Assembly: GCA_036417435.1 (NCBI GenBank)
Contig: CM070912.1
Location: 28,880,055-28,944,054, forward strand
Direction of reading: 5' to 3'
DNA length: 64,000 nt
Source of the DNA: Inia geoffrensis
Taxonomy: Eukaryota; Chordata; Mammalia; Artiodactyla; Iniidae
Made by a program: the position numbers and the translations under genes. Below, one piece after another: positions 13,301 through 22,280 of the stretch; the stretch's first letter is position 1; every line of letters begins with the position of its first letter. The notes beneath the pieces are model-generated. The model was not told the DNA's origin. It saw only the letters and a program-made list of their open reading frames with translations, and did not search any database.

Positions 13301-15914
13301 ACTGTTACTTTAAGTCTCTTCATCCTAAAAATGGCTTTCCTGGATCTTTTTTCCAACTCTGGAGCCAGGAAATTGTGAGTCCGAGTCCTGCTTCCCTCTC
13401 CTTACTAGCCTGTGACACTGGGCAGGTTACTGAACGTCTCTGAGGGGGTTGCTTGTGATGGAGCCACGAAGGGTGGTGAGCCTGCGGGTTTATCCCAGTG
13501 CTGGGCCACGGAAAGTGCTCAGGAAATGTGGGATCCCCCCTCCCCCAAGTCCTCTTGTTCTCCTATCACTGTCCCGCAGTCTGGCCTCTGCCTCTGGGTT
13601 CTACAGAGACATTAAGCCACCTGTGGCCTTTTACTGTTTGGTCTGTCTTTTAAATTTTTCAGAACAGTGAGGGGGGTAGTATAATGCCTGTCTTGAGCCA
13701 CCATCCCAGGTGAACCGATGTTAGTCTGTTGTGTTTGCTTCTGTAAAGTAAATAAAATGTCACAGATAAAGTTGGAACCCTAGTTGTCCCCCTTTCCCAG
13801 AGGGACCAGATCCAGTGTATATTTTTCCAAGCCGTGTTTACGTATCTTGGACTGTTTATTCCTAACCTATTGCTCTGCCTGGCATGTTGTTTTTAAACTG
13901 ACAGGCGTATGCGTTACTCTGCTCCTTGTTTCTTGTTTTGTTTTTTGTCCCCTCTCCGTATTGAGTCATTCAGATGCGGGTCATGGACACGTCTCTGTGC
14001 ATGATACTCCCTGTGAACTCTACTTTCTCTGCCAAGGCTCAACACTGATCCCCTCACCACCTTTTCTTAAGTACTACCAGGGTTTCCAGAGCCAGGGTCA
14101 CCCCAACTTGCTGGGTCATGAGGTTGACCTGTCTCTGCGAACCTGTTCTTACCCAGTGTTACAGGGCATTTGGGAAATAGTCAGTACTACTCAAACACTG
14201 CACGCTTGCATATGTGGGAGCACAGGGTTCCTAATGTGTGGGTCTCTGCCCCCAGGGTGGTGTCTTCCCAGCATGTGTACTTCCCTGGCCCCTGGCACAA
14301 GTCCTGGCCCATAGCAGGGGCTCAGTTCATGTGCATGGATCAAGTTGCTCATCCTTCTGCAGTGGGCGAGTCCTGGGTTTTCACATCCTCTCTGCTTTCC
14401 CTCATGGTATTAATCCTCCCCGGAATCCTTGTTTGAACCTGGCCCCTTGTCCTGCCGACAGACTCCCTTGTGTGCACACCAGCTCCTTGCCAGAGACTGC
14501 CTGGACCCCTGGCCCAGTCCATCGCCCCTGCTCTCTGCTTCCTGTGTGCTGGCCACCCTCTCCTTGGTCCTGCTCTTGACTTTGAGTTTTATGTTCTCAT
14601 CCAGCTTCCCCCACTGGACGGGCTCCCCAAGAGTAGAGTCTCGGTCTTAGGTGGAGTCGTTTCTAGTTGTTCTGGTGCCTGAACACATGTGACCCGTCAG
14701 GGGCCACACAGACAGCAGCCACTGACGGGATGCGTGTCTTCCGTGCGCTCTAGGTGGACTTCCACTGCTGGATGTGTGGGAAGAACTGTAACAGTGAGAA
14801 GCAGTGGCAGGGCCACATCTCCTCAGAGAAGCACAAGGAGAAGGTTTTCCACACTGAAGATGACCAGTACTGCTGGCAGCACCGCTTTCCAACAGGATAT
14901 TTTAGTATTTGCGATAGGTATGTGGGTCTCTTCAGTTTCCCACATGAAAACTGCTGACCTTGTGAGTAGACAGAGTATCTGGGTGATAAAATCTTCTAGT
15001 CCTGGATGCTTGGATTTGAGCTCAAAGTTTAGTTGCTCCTTGAACATTTCTTCACTCTTCTGCGTTACATGAAAAGATTCACTAGTCTGCTGGTACTGGT
15101 GTGAAAGTCTTAAATATAACCATATAGGGAAATACGTTCATTCAAGCTTGCCCAAACGATCTCTGAGATGGCAGTGGAGATTCTCTGACCCTTCACAATA
15201 ATCTTTTTTTGTAGTAGATGTTCATCAGTTTTGAAACTGCCTTTGAATTATATTCCAAGTATAAATCTGGAACTTTCTCAGGTCAAAGGAAAATATTAGT
15301 ATTTTAAGTTTACTTAGAAAATTTTTCAGTGAAAAGCTAGATAATTTTGAATTGCTCCTCATTTTGTTGTTGCCGTTTCTATTTGACTTCCAAACTTAGA
15401 TCCATGTGATACATAGAATTATTGAAGATATTTTTTACTTCCTGCCCCTTCTGATTTCTTTCCACTGCATCAAGAAGGAGCATAGTCTTTTTTTCCCCAG
15501 CAATCTGTATTTTTCATTAAATAGTGCATTTAAATAGTTTAAAGTACTAATTATTGTAGATGTCAAGGCAATAACGTATTCATTTTTCTAGGATTAAGAT
15601 TTCGAGCTAAAAGTTTAATGCAAACCATAAAGGTAGTGAAGAGCACATTTTAAAGATTTTTATAAACAACTGGTGGACGCTTACCAAGCTGGTGGATGCT
15701 TACCAAGCTAACTTGTCCTAACAGGTATATGAATGGTACCTGCACGGAAGGAAGCAGCTGTAAATTTGCACATGGCAATGCTGAACTTCATGAATGGGAA
15801 GAGAGGAGAGATGCCCTAAAGATGAAGCTCAACAAAGCACGAAAAGATCACTTAATTGCCCCCAATGATAATGACTTTGGAAAATATAGTTTTTTGTTTA
15901 AAGATTTAAACTAA
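1122..15914 (+). CDS. ZC3H7A: ZC3H7A, C-terminal 670 residues, 14 coding exons (5' part outside window)
   Basis: This is zinc finger CCCH-type containing 7A, an RNA-binding protein reported to bind apical loops of certain microRNA hairpins and modulate their processing. Exons are 1122-1326, 2425-2489, 3055-3241, 3897-4058, 5110-5306, 5588-5688, 6116-6297, 6709-6785, 7841-7974, 8387-8492, 11059-11167, 13031-13164, 14754-14917 and 15725-15914. All have AG/GT borders with matching phases, and the joined length (2013 nt) is a multiple of three ending in TAA. Human ZC3H7A has about 971 residues, so about 301 N-terminal residues, including the TPR region, lie upstream. Visible are a Ser/Pro-rich linker, then four alternating units of a CxxC-type zinc cluster followed by a CCCH finger; the last CxxC unit is C2H2-like. 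The first finger ends in Tyr where His is expected. No frameshift or premature stop was seen, so the gene looks functional. I identified it by recalled similarity to the human protein. Confidence 0.97.
1327..3054 (+). other. ZC3H7A introns, no recognised element
   Basis: Apart from the exon at 2425-2489, I recognise no gene or repeat here. A T/G-rich pyrimidine tract at about 3000-3050 precedes the next acceptor. Confidence 0.5.
2425..2489 (+). CDS. ZC3H7A: ZC3H7A exon (Ser/Thr-rich linker)
   Basis: This 65-nt exon has acceptor tattattttag and donor CTT|GTAAGT. The split codon G|AT gives Asp, followed by a Ser/Thr-rich stretch (LSTSTSREGTPLNNSNSS) before the zinc-binding half. It ends in phase 0. 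It is too short to appear as an open frame and was found from splice sites and recalled protein similarity. Confidence 0.92.
3055..3241 (+). CDS. ZC3H7A: ZC3H7A exon with first CxxC cluster
   Basis: The acceptor is cttcttgcag after a T/G-rich tract, and the donor is TCAG|GTCAGG. It encodes about 62 residues, from MNGPGSLFAS through FGNFFGSAVTK to CQICFVKS. The CQIC pair opens the first zinc-binding module. The exon ends in phase 1. Confidence 0.95.
3897..4058 (+). CDS. ZC3H7A: ZC3H7A exon, HxxxDHKC and IRPRPTK linker
   Basis: The acceptor is ctttttcag and the donor is AAAG|GTATAT. The split Gly codon leads into PKLMDFTYHANIDHKCKK, whose His and Cys probably complete the first zinc cluster. 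The linker SWKKIRPRPTK follows, then the first Cys of CCCH finger 1 (YIC). Confidence 0.95.
4662..5027 (-). mobile_element. Long CHR-family SINE, antisense
   Basis: The minus strand carries a tRNA-Glu-derived SINE. On the + strand it reads from ttatttatttatttttggct, through repeated tgggctctag and tcagtagttgtggc units, to ccagggaagt. A direct repeat ccctaagYgtgtt at 4649-4661 and 5028-5040 is the target-site duplication. The stretch 4662-4705 is an A/T-rich tail. Confidence 0.9.
5110..5306 (+). CDS. ZC3H7A: ZC3H7A exon, CCCH finger 1
   Basis: The acceptor is tctttctag and the donor is GAG|GTACTT. It completes finger 1 as C-x8-C-x5-C-x3-Tyr (ECRYLGHCTFAYC), with Tyr then Cys at the position usually taken by His. 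It runs on through FFGGNGKINLTVF to LCE, the start of the next CxxC cluster. The exon follows an antisense SINE by about 80 bases. Confidence 0.95.
5588..5688 (+). CDS. ZC3H7A: ZC3H7A exon, second CxxC cluster
   Basis: The acceptor is ctgtttcag and the donor is AATAA|GTATGT. It encodes KCFDHKPRMISKRNK through CSHPVTKHEFED. Together with the preceding Cys it gives CEKC...C-x-H...H, the second zinc cluster. It ends in phase 2. Confidence 0.94.
6116..6297 (+). CDS. ZC3H7A: ZC3H7A exon, CCCH finger 2
   Basis: The acceptor is cctcttag and the donor is ACAG|GTAGGT. It encodes CLVHILRETTVKYSKIRSF and then a canonical C-x7-C-x5-C-x3-H finger (LCRHEVRYGCLREDECFYAH). It ends in phase 1 in the Gly codon of NETG. 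Confidence 0.95.
6709..6785 (+). CDS. ZC3H7A: ZC3H7A exon (helical linker)
   Basis: The 77-nt exon has acceptor gtttcccag and donor CTCAG|GTATTT. It encodes ISHDAIAQESKRYWQNLEAS followed by IPGAQ, a likely helical linker between zinc modules 2 and 3. It is phase 1 in and phase 0 out. Confidence 0.93.
6918..7259 (-). mobile_element. Long CHR-family SINE, antisense
   Basis: The order matches the element at 4.7 kb: ttaattaatttttggctgca at the tail end and catcagggaagc at the head end, with the internal tRNA-unrelated repeats of the family. It lies in the ZC3H7A intron between the exons at 6709 and 7841. Confidence 0.9.
7361..7478 (+). mobile_element. Short tRNA-Glu-derived SINE
   Basis: The head gaattccccggaactccag, a B-box-like ggtttcgatccctggttggg and the end ggcatggccaaaaaaa define a roughly 115-bp SINE with a tRNA-Glu-like body. 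It lies about 100 bases from an antisense long CHR element. Confidence 0.85.
7841..7974 (+). CDS. ZC3H7A: ZC3H7A exon, third CxxC cluster
   Basis: The acceptor is attatttaag and the donor is CATTC|GTAAGT. It encodes VLGNQIMPGSLNMKIKF and then C-x2-C...C-x5-H (CAQC...YCSAKARH), the third zinc cluster. The terminal Ser codon is split. Confidence 0.95.
8387..8492 (+). CDS. ZC3H7A: ZC3H7A exon, IRPLPTK linker
   Basis: The acceptor is tttttcttag and the donor is TTTGAT|GTACAT. It encodes WTKDRRAMRVMSIERKKW followed by MNIRPLPTKKQMPLQFD, a basic segment whose IRPxPTK core repeats the linker in the first module. It ends in phase 0. Confidence 0.95.
8493..11058 (+). other. ZC3H7A intron, 2.6 kb
   Basis: A MIR-like remnant at about 9775-9890 (cctcagtttgctcatctgta) is the only repeat I recognise. 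Open frames around 9.0-9.5 kb have no recognisable protein similarity and I regard them as chance. Confidence 0.5.
9775..9895 (+). mobile_element. MIR SINE remnant
   Basis: A run resembling gagagcatgtgcttcagagt, then gcaagttactcagcctcagt and ctcatctgtaaatgagaata, matches the MIR core. Confidence 0.75.
11059..11167 (+). CDS. ZC3H7A: ZC3H7A exon, CCCH finger 3
   Basis: The acceptor is tctaatacag and the donor is GGGA|GTAAGT. It encodes a complete canonical C-x8-C-x5-C-x3-H finger (LCNHIASGKKCQYVGNCSFAH), then SPEEREVWTYMKENG. Confidence 0.96.
11995..12222 (+). mobile_element. MER20-like hAT DNA transposon
   Basis: Recognised by agtggctctcaaatggggat, ttggcaacatctggacattg, ctagtgggtagaggctaggg, and the end gaggttgagaaacc, which pairs with the start. 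It is an old non-autonomous element. The name MER20 is from memory. Confidence 0.75.
12581..12807 (+). mobile_element. Short CHR-family SINE
   Basis: The head ggcttccctggtggcgcggt, a B box (ggttcgtgacccgg) and the tail region gagaggcccccgtaccac plus an A-run define a roughly 200-bp SINE. gaaaactaact is repeated at 12570-12580 and 12808-12818. Unusually, an A-rich tract separates the left repeat from the SINE head. Confidence 0.93.
13031..13164 (+). CDS. ZC3H7A: ZC3H7A exon (acidic/polar linker)
   Basis: The acceptor is tttctttag and the donor is GTTACT|GTAAGT. It encodes IQDMEQFYELWLKSQKNEKS, then a polar stretch ending in HMPTDYAEVT. This is a helical plus disordered linker before the C2H2-like finger. 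Confidence 0.95.
13165..14753 (+). other. ZC3H7A intron with MIR and L2-like sequence
   Basis: A MIR-like stretch lies at about 13365-13455 (actgggcaggttactgaacg). L2 3'-end-like stretches lie at about 14150-14340 (cctggcacaagtcctggccc, agcaggggctcagttcatg) and about 14450-14655. Long open frames here have no recognisable protein and are GC-driven chance. Confidence 0.5.
14754..14917 (+). CDS. ZC3H7A: ZC3H7A exon, C2H2-like finger
   Basis: The acceptor is gcgctctag and the donor is GATAG|GTATGT. It encodes FHCWMCGKNCNSEKQWQGHI followed by SSEKHKEKV: a C-x2-C...H-x5-H zinc finger of the U1/matrin double-stranded-RNA-binding type. It ends at TGYFSICDR, the start of CCCH finger 4. Confidence 0.96.
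15670..15707 (+). repeat. Tandem 19-bp duplication before the last ZC3H7A acceptor
   Basis: Two adjacent 19-mers, ctggtggaYgcttaccaag, occupy 15670-15688 and 15689-15707 and differ at one base. They end 17 bases before the AG at 15723-15724, in the branch-point region of the final coding intron. Confidence 0.95.
15725..15914 (+). CDS. ZC3H7A: ZC3H7A terminal coding exon, CCCH finger 4 and stop
   Basis: The acceptor is gtcctaacag. The exon completes finger 4 (C-x7-C-x5-C-x3-H, CTEGSSCKFAH) and continues with a basic helix (WEERRDALKMKLNKARKDH). It stops at TAA after FLFKDLN. A 19-bp tandem duplication lies just upstream of the acceptor. Confidence 0.96.
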
Positions 15915-16632
15915 TATGCTGGCTTTTATGTATGTTACCTAATCAGAGCATTGACCAGAAAAATTGAAAGTGTTGTAAGGCACGTAGCAGAGGAGCTGCA
16001 GATTTTCTGCTTGTATTGGCGTCTCTCGTCCCTCCTGAGCAGCAACCCACAGTAGGTAGGAAAACGGGCTGTTCGACAGGTCTGGCCAGGCTCTCACGGC
16101 ATCAAATGGCAAAGTGACCGTTACTGGTTGCCATCTGTTGAACAGACTTTTGGATGAATTGTGTTGGGGAAGAGGATAAGGTTATGTTGAGGATGACTTC
16201 TTGAGTTGGTCCTTCAGATAAGAATCACGATGGTGACAGAGAAACACTGTACTAGGATCAGAACACATGATGGATGAAGTTCTTCACATGTTTTAAGAGG
16301 AATAAATTTGTCTAATATAATAAAGTTTGCTACTTATCTGTATGTAGGTTGCTAAAAAGGATTTTCTTAACTCAGATTTTAAGCCAAATAACCATTTAAC
16401 ACTAGTATATGTTAAATGGGGTATTTTTCTGTATTTGTATGTTTCACTATAATAAGGGAATTGAGGATAATGTGCATTGAGAATATTTTGAAAAATAATC
16501 AGTTGACTCAAATTTTATTTCTTGGTCTTTTGCTGTTTAAATGATGATTTTGAAAGATTAAACTTGTACTGTTGGTATTGTGTAGTGTATGGACCAATAC
16601 TGCCCGTAATAAAGATTTTATATATAGATGTC
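15915..16632 (+). other. ZC3H7A: ZC3H7A 3' UTR and polyadenylation signals
   Basis: AT-rich sequence follows the stop codon. AATAAA hexamers lie at 16301-16306, 16319-16324 and 16608-16613. The last, about 20 bases before a T-rich tract, is the best candidate for the main cleavage signal, giving a 3' UTR of about 700 nt. The first two could give a shorter form. The exact end is an estimate. Confidence 0.7.
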
Positions 16633-16692
16633 TTTCATTTTTTTGGTGTGGTCCTTGCCAATTCCTTAAAGAATTGTTAAAACTGGGTACTA

Positions 16693-16900
16693 GGGGCTTC
16701 CTGGGTGGCGCAGTGGTTGAGAGTCCGCCTGCCGATGCCGGGGACATGGGTTCGTGCCCCGGTCCGGGAAGATCCCACATGCCGCGGAGCGGCTGGGCCC
16801 GTGAGCCATGGCCACTGAACCTGCGCGTCCGGAGCCTGTGCTCCGCAACGGGAGAGGCCACAACAGTGAGAGGCCCGCGTACCGCAAAAAAAAAAAAAAA
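16693..16900 (+). mobile_element. Short CHR-family SINE
   Basis: The head ggggcttcctgggtggcgca, body, and gagaggcccgcgtaccgca plus an A-run are intact. Target-site duplication aactgggtMcta lies at 16681-16692 and 16901-16912. It inserted about 80 bases after the ZC3H7A poly(A) signal. Confidence 0.95.
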
Positions 16901-16939
16901 AACTGGGTCCTAAAATCACAAGGTTAGTTTTTTGTTTTT

Positions 16940-17064
16940 GTTTTTGTTTTCGGCCGCACCACTCGGCTTGCGGGATCTCAGTTCCCCGACAACCAGGGAT
17001 CGAACCTGGACCCTCAGCAGTGAAAGCGTGGACTCCTACCCACTGGACTGCCAGGGAATTCCCT
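16940..17064 (-). mobile_element. Short tRNA-Glu-derived SINE, antisense
   Basis: The + strand reads cggccgcaccactcggcttg, then ccagggatcgaacctggacc, then actgccagggaattccc, the reverse complement of the short SINE family at 7361. It faces the CHR SINE about 40 bases upstream. Confidence 0.88.
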
Positions 17065-18439
17065 AGATTTTTTTAAAAAACACTTTCATTTAAGCAATTA
17101 ATGACAGAAGGCAAATTAGAGAGACATGGCAGCAACTTTCATTCTGTCCCGCTCTCCTCTGATTCAGGTTGCTAATAGGCTTCTCTTATTGACTGACATG
17201 CCAACCCCTGTGGGGGCTCTTCTGTGTCTCATTCAGATGAATGCCCAGCAAGGGGACACACGGTCAGCTAAGACGTGGGCTGTGGGATTCCACAGACACG
17301 ACTGTCTAGCACAGCGCCTTCTGTAGGGCCATTTTGGTTGTTGAAAGACCACTGAAGAAGTGGTCAGGACAGGCTGGCAGAGACAAGGAAAGGGCTGAGC
17401 TGTCCTGAGACCGAGATCTACTCCTGACCTGGCGAGCTAGGGAGAAGAGTCATTGCCAGGGTTTGGGGGCCGCCACCTCATGAGGACACTGCCAGTGCAG
17501 AGTCCCTGTTGGGGGTGGGAGTCAGAAGGAATGGCTGATGGACTTGAAAGTCACTTCTTCATGACAACCTTGAGTCAGTGGGGTTTGGGGCAAACAGAAA
17601 AGGGTCTTTGTTACAGTGTGAGTCCAGCCTAGGTGGGGGGAGCATGGCTGCAAGTAGAAAGAGAAGTGGTGCCTTCAGCAGAACCAGAGGCTGCAGAGTG
17701 AAAGGCAAGCCCCGGGGACTCCTTGAAGACCGCGGGAGACTGGTTTCCCTCCATGAATGGAAGGCAGTTGGGACCAGTTTTATTTGGCAGGTGCATTAGC
17801 AGTGCATCTTATTTGCCAAATAAGTAATCTGTTTCTGTAGAGCAGACTGGCAGTGTTATCATTCTGCTGGGTCTCCCTAGTCTGATGGCCTTCATGATGT
17901 TTTTCTTCTCCATCCTTCCAAACTCCTTTTATCCTTTTTTTCCAGGGAGAATAGATGTTAAAAAGCTGTCTCTGGTGCTCTGTTTTATCTTGCAGTTTAA
18001 CAAGTTGGTTGTCTTAACCTTTGGAATCTAGGCTAGAAACTTAAAAGTTTGACTGGTCAAGACGAGAATTGTTTGTTTTCCACACCCACATCCCCACTTC
18101 AAATTCTCTGTGCCTGGGCTTTCTTGCAGTTCTCTGTGCTCTGAACTATCCTTTCAGTAAATTCCATTTCTGCCTAAATCATCCAGTTTTTTGCCTCATT
18201 TCGGCTAAGAACCCCCCTGGCCACAGCCTTGGTCTCAGCATCAGGAAGTCAATGCTAATTATTCCACGGTGAAGTCACACCTCCACCCTAGAAGCGAAGA
18301 GGAGAACGAGGTGTAAGGGGGGGAAAAGGGCAAGAAAAAACAAGTGTGAAAGAGCGAAACCCGAATATTAACAGCAGACAAAACTAATAACTGGCATGTC
18401 TGCTTGGACATGTTTATCTCCATATCTCCTCCAGGGTGG

Positions 18440-18635
18440 ATTTTTTTCAACATTTAACAAATTGAGATACAATTTTTATAACAAAAGTTTTACCATTTTA
18501 AAGTACAAATCCATGGTTTTAGTAGACTCCAAATGTGCTACAATCACCACAATGAATTTTAGAGTATTTCATTACCTGAAACCAAACCCACACCCTAGTC
18601 TACCCACTCCCCTTGCTTTTCAAGCTGTAGGCAAC
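18440..18635 (-). mobile_element. L1 fragment
   Basis: The stretch resembles a common mammalian L1 3' region (aaattgagatacaattttta, then ccattttaaagtacaaatcc and gtgctacaatcaccacaatg). The assignment is from recalled sequence and the orientation is tentative. Confidence 0.5.
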
Positions 18636-18639
18636 TTGC

Positions 18640-18852
18640 TCAACTGCATTGAGCCACAACTAATGAGCCCACGTGCCACAACTACTGAAGCCCGTGCACC
18701 TAAGCACTTCTTCACAACAAGAGAAGCCACCGCAGTGAGAAGCCCGTGCACCACAATGAAGAGTAGCCCCTGCTCGCCATGACTAGAGAAAGCCCACACG
18801 CAGCAACAAAGACCCAACGCAACCAAAAACTAAAACTAAAAAAAAAAAAAAG
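18640..18852 (+). mobile_element. Long CHR-family SINE, head missing or diverged
   Basis: Body repeats ccacgtgccacaactactga, acaagagaagccaccgcagt and gactagagaaagcccacacg are present, with an A-run at the end. The tRNA-like head is absent. Confidence 0.85.
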
Positions 18853-18859
18853 CATTAGA

Positions 18860-19370
18860 TGTTTTATACATATATATGCTATATATATGTATACATATGT
18901 ACAATGGAGTATTAACTCAGCCATAAAAAAATGAAATATTGCCATTTGCAGCAACATGGATGGGCCACAGGATATTATGCTTAGAGAACTAGGTCAGAGA
19001 AAGATAGATAACTATATAATATCCATTATATGTGGAACCTAAAAAAATAATACAAATGAATCTATATACAAAACAGAAACAGACAGACACAGAAAACAAA
19101 CTTACGGTTACCAAAGGAGAGAGGAAGGGAGGGAAGGAACAATTAGAAGTATGGGATCAACAGATACAAACTACTATACATAAAATAGATAAGCAACAAG
19201 GATTTACTATACCTTGTATATAGCACAGGGAATTACCCAATATCTTGTAATAACCTATAATGGAACATAATCTGCAAAAAAACACTATGCTGTACACCTG
19301 AAACTAACACAATACTGTAAATCAACTGTACTTCAACTTTTAAAAAATTTAGTTGAAACTACAGAATGTA
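18860..19370 (+). mobile_element. L1 3' end fragment
   Basis: This is the cetartiodactyl-type L1 3' region: caatggagtattaactcagc, gcaacatggatgggccacag, ctaggtcagagaaagataga and ctgtacacctgaaactaaca with atcaactgtacttcaact. It is truncated at its 5' side. Confidence 0.85.
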
Positions 19371-19444
19371 AAATACGGGTTTTCTTGTGTAAGAAACACT
19401 GACAGAATACCAAACCAGAGACTCAGATTTAAGGAAACTGGTGA

Positions 19445-19746
19445 GTGACTTCCCTCGTGGTGCAGTGGTTAAGAATCCACCTGCCAATGCAGAGGACGTG
19501 GGTTTGAGCCCTGGTCCGCGAAGATCCCACATGCTGCGGAGCAACTAAGCCTGTGTACCACAACTACTGAGCCTGCGCTCTAGAGCCCGTGCTCCACAAG
19601 AAGAGAAGCCACCGCAATGAGAAACCCGCGCACCACAACGAAGCGTAGTCCCCACTCGCCGCAACTAGAGAAAGCCCACACGCGGCAACAAAGATCCAAC
19701 GCAGGCAAAAATAATAAATAAATAAATGAATTTATATATCTAAAAA
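19445..19746 (+). mobile_element. Long CHR-family SINE
   Basis: A complete element from gacttccctcgtggtgcagt to the aataaataaataaatg tail. Target-site duplication aaggaaactgStga lies at 19431-19444 and 19747-19760. Confidence 0.94.
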
Positions 19747-21270
19747 AAGGAAACTGCTGAAAGGACAAAGTAGAATAAAATATTTGAAGCAAGTGATACT
19801 GAGTTACCATAGTAACTCACTTTTAAAAATAACCAAATTTGGCTTAGACACAATAGTAATGAGACAGTTAAAAAGACAGAATTACAAAATTGGGGGCAGG
19901 GGAAAAATGATTATTAGCACACGAAAGGAAAAAAAAAAACTCTGATTAAGAAAAAAAAATTAACAAGCATTATTTCTCTCTGATTCCAAGAAGAGGATTA
20001 ATACCTGGGAGAAATATATGTAATCTTCCCCCTGCCCCCTACTCAAATGCCACCACCTTGATCATGGTATAAAAAGTGGCCATGAAAGCTCAGATATTGG
20101 TTGATGTGGACTAGTTAGGGCTGACATAGCCTTGAAGAGCAGTGCAGCCTGACCCAGATGGCCTGGTGTAATCTGAAATGAATTTATCATTGTTTCAGGA
20201 GAACACCTAGGGCCAGAGCAGCAGCCAGATGTCTAGAAAGAGAATAGTAAAGGAAACATCCTTTTATTGATCCAGGGTGGTTTCCTGGCCTGTAAGACGC
20301 CGCCCTGCATTGTCATAAAATATTGTGGGTCTCATGAGATAACCCACAGGCAGCAAAAGTACTTTGAACCTTATAAAGGCCTGTGCAAACGACAGGTGTC
20401 TTAACGGAAGAGTAGTGTGGATTCTGTTCTAGCAACCTACAGTGAATGGGTACTGGTGACTTCGGACCATATTTGTTTTTGTTAGTAATATACTATGTAA
20501 CTCAAATCTACACAAAGAAATCAAGAGAACTAGAAATGGTAAATAAGGTTAATATTTTTTTAAAAACTAGAAATACATTTTTTCTCTTCTAGCTTCTTCC
20601 AATAAGATTATATAAAACAATAATGTAACACTATATTATTCAGTTTGTAGTAGATTAAAAAAGAGTAATAATAGCATAAAAAAGGGAGGAGGAAATGGAG
20701 CTGTATTGGAGCAGTTTCTCTATCTTACTGAAATTAAGTTAGTATAAATCTGAAGTAACTAAAAAAAAAAAGTTTTAAATCATTAAAGGAATTAATAATG
20801 TTTTAGAAAAGATCCACTAATACAAAAGAAGGAAGTAACAAAGAGATGTAGAAACTAAAGAGCAAAATGGCAGGTGAATATGAGCTACCATGTTGGGCCT
20901 CCGCGGTTAACACACTTAATGCTCCGGGTCACCTATGAAGGTGACCATTCATAGCACATTTTACATCCCTGGAAAATCTGCACCGGGGTCATGCGGCTGG
21001 CTTGCAGCACAGGTAGGGTCTCATCTCCTGGTTTTTTTGGTTTTTTGCTTGGCATCATACTGCCTTAGTTCCCTCCGAGTTTTATCTGCCTGGTTTGTAG
21101 TTATTGACAAGGGAAGTCGAGTCTAGATCTGTGGCCCCAGCAATTTAGTAATTACGGACATTCTCTTAGCTCCAGGTACACTTGTCCCAGGGAAACAATC
21201 TCTTCCTGTCACTCTCAACTCATATTTCATCCTTCTCCAACTTGTTTTTAATCACAAAAACTTATTTAGA

Positions 21271-21580
21271 GGGACTTCCCTGGTGGCGCAGTGGTTAAGA
21301 CTCTGCCTCTCACTGCAGGGTACACGGGTTCGAGTCCTGATCCAGGAAGATCCCACATGCCACAGAGCAACTAAGCCCGTGCGCCACAGCTACTGAGTCC
21401 ACATGCCACAACTACTGAAGCCGCATGCCCAAAGCCCATGCTCCGCAACAAGAGAAACCACCACAATGAGAAGCCCGCGCACCACAACGAAGAGTAGCCC
21501 CCACTTGCCAGAACTAGAGAAAGCCCGCGCAGCAACAAAGACTCAACGCGGCCAAAAATAAAAAAAAAAAAAAAAAAAAA
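21271..21580 (+). mobile_element. Long CHR-family SINE
   Basis: A complete element from ggacttccctggtggcgcag to ggccaaaaat plus an A-run. Target-site duplication aaacttaYttaga lies at about 21258-21270 and 21581-21593. Confidence 0.94.
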
Positions 21581-21689
21581 AAACTTACTTAGAAAGGACC
21601 TAACATTTAGAGTCACAGAGGATTTAGAATCGACAGTGGGTCGCTGGAGTGGCTTGTTAACCTTGCCTTTGAGCCTGAATTCCTCACCT

Positions 21690-21765
21690 GCTAGCTTTGT
21701 GGCCGCAGTCACGCGCCTTTTCCAAACCTCGGTTTTCGCATCTGTGAAGTGAGTACAGGCTGTAC
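21690..21765 (+). mobile_element. MIR SINE remnant
   Basis: The MIR core (acctcggttttcgcatctgt, then gaagtgagtacagg) lies in the region upstream of the TXNDC11 promoter. Confidence 0.6.
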
Positions 21766-21926
21766 AGACGCTCCTCCCAGGGGTGTGATGTAGGAATATG
21801 GTGCTCAGGCGCAGAGCACTTCACTGGTGCAGGAAATGGACACTGGGAGACAACAGTCACTAAAATTTGAATACTCACTATGGGCCCGGCAGCTTCCGTC
21901 AAAGACCTCATTTAATTCTCAAAGCA

Positions 21927-22280
21927 AGGCTTCCCTGGTGGCGCAGTGGTTATGAATTCGCCTGCCAATTCAGGGAACACGGGTTTGAGCCCTGTGCGGG
22001 AAGATCCCTCATGCCGTGGAGCAACTGAGCCCATGTGCCACAACTACTGAGTCTGCACTCCAGAGCCCACGAGTCACAACTACTGAGCCCGTGTGCCACA
22101 AGTACTGAAGCCCGCTCACCTAGATAGAGCCCGTACTCCGCAACGAGAAGCCACTGCAACGAGAAGCCCACGCACTGCAACAAAGAGTAGCTTCTGCTTG
22201 CCGCAACTAGAGAAAGCCTGTGCACAGTAACGAAAACCCAACACAGCCACAAATAAATAAAATAAATTTATTTTAAAAAA
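21927..22280 (+). mobile_element. Long CHR-family SINE inserted in a MIR
   Basis: Runs from ggcttccctggtggcgcagt to an ataaataaaataaa tail. Target-site duplication atYctcaaagca lies at 21915-21926 and 22281-22292. The flanks (about 21870-21926 and 22281-22350, ending ccccattttacagatgtgta) join into one antisense MIR. Confidence 0.94.

Noticed and set aside
13784..14314. 176-residue open frame in a ZC3H7A intron
   Set aside because: It overlaps L2-like sequence, has no recognisable domain, and the flanking exons splice cleanly over it.
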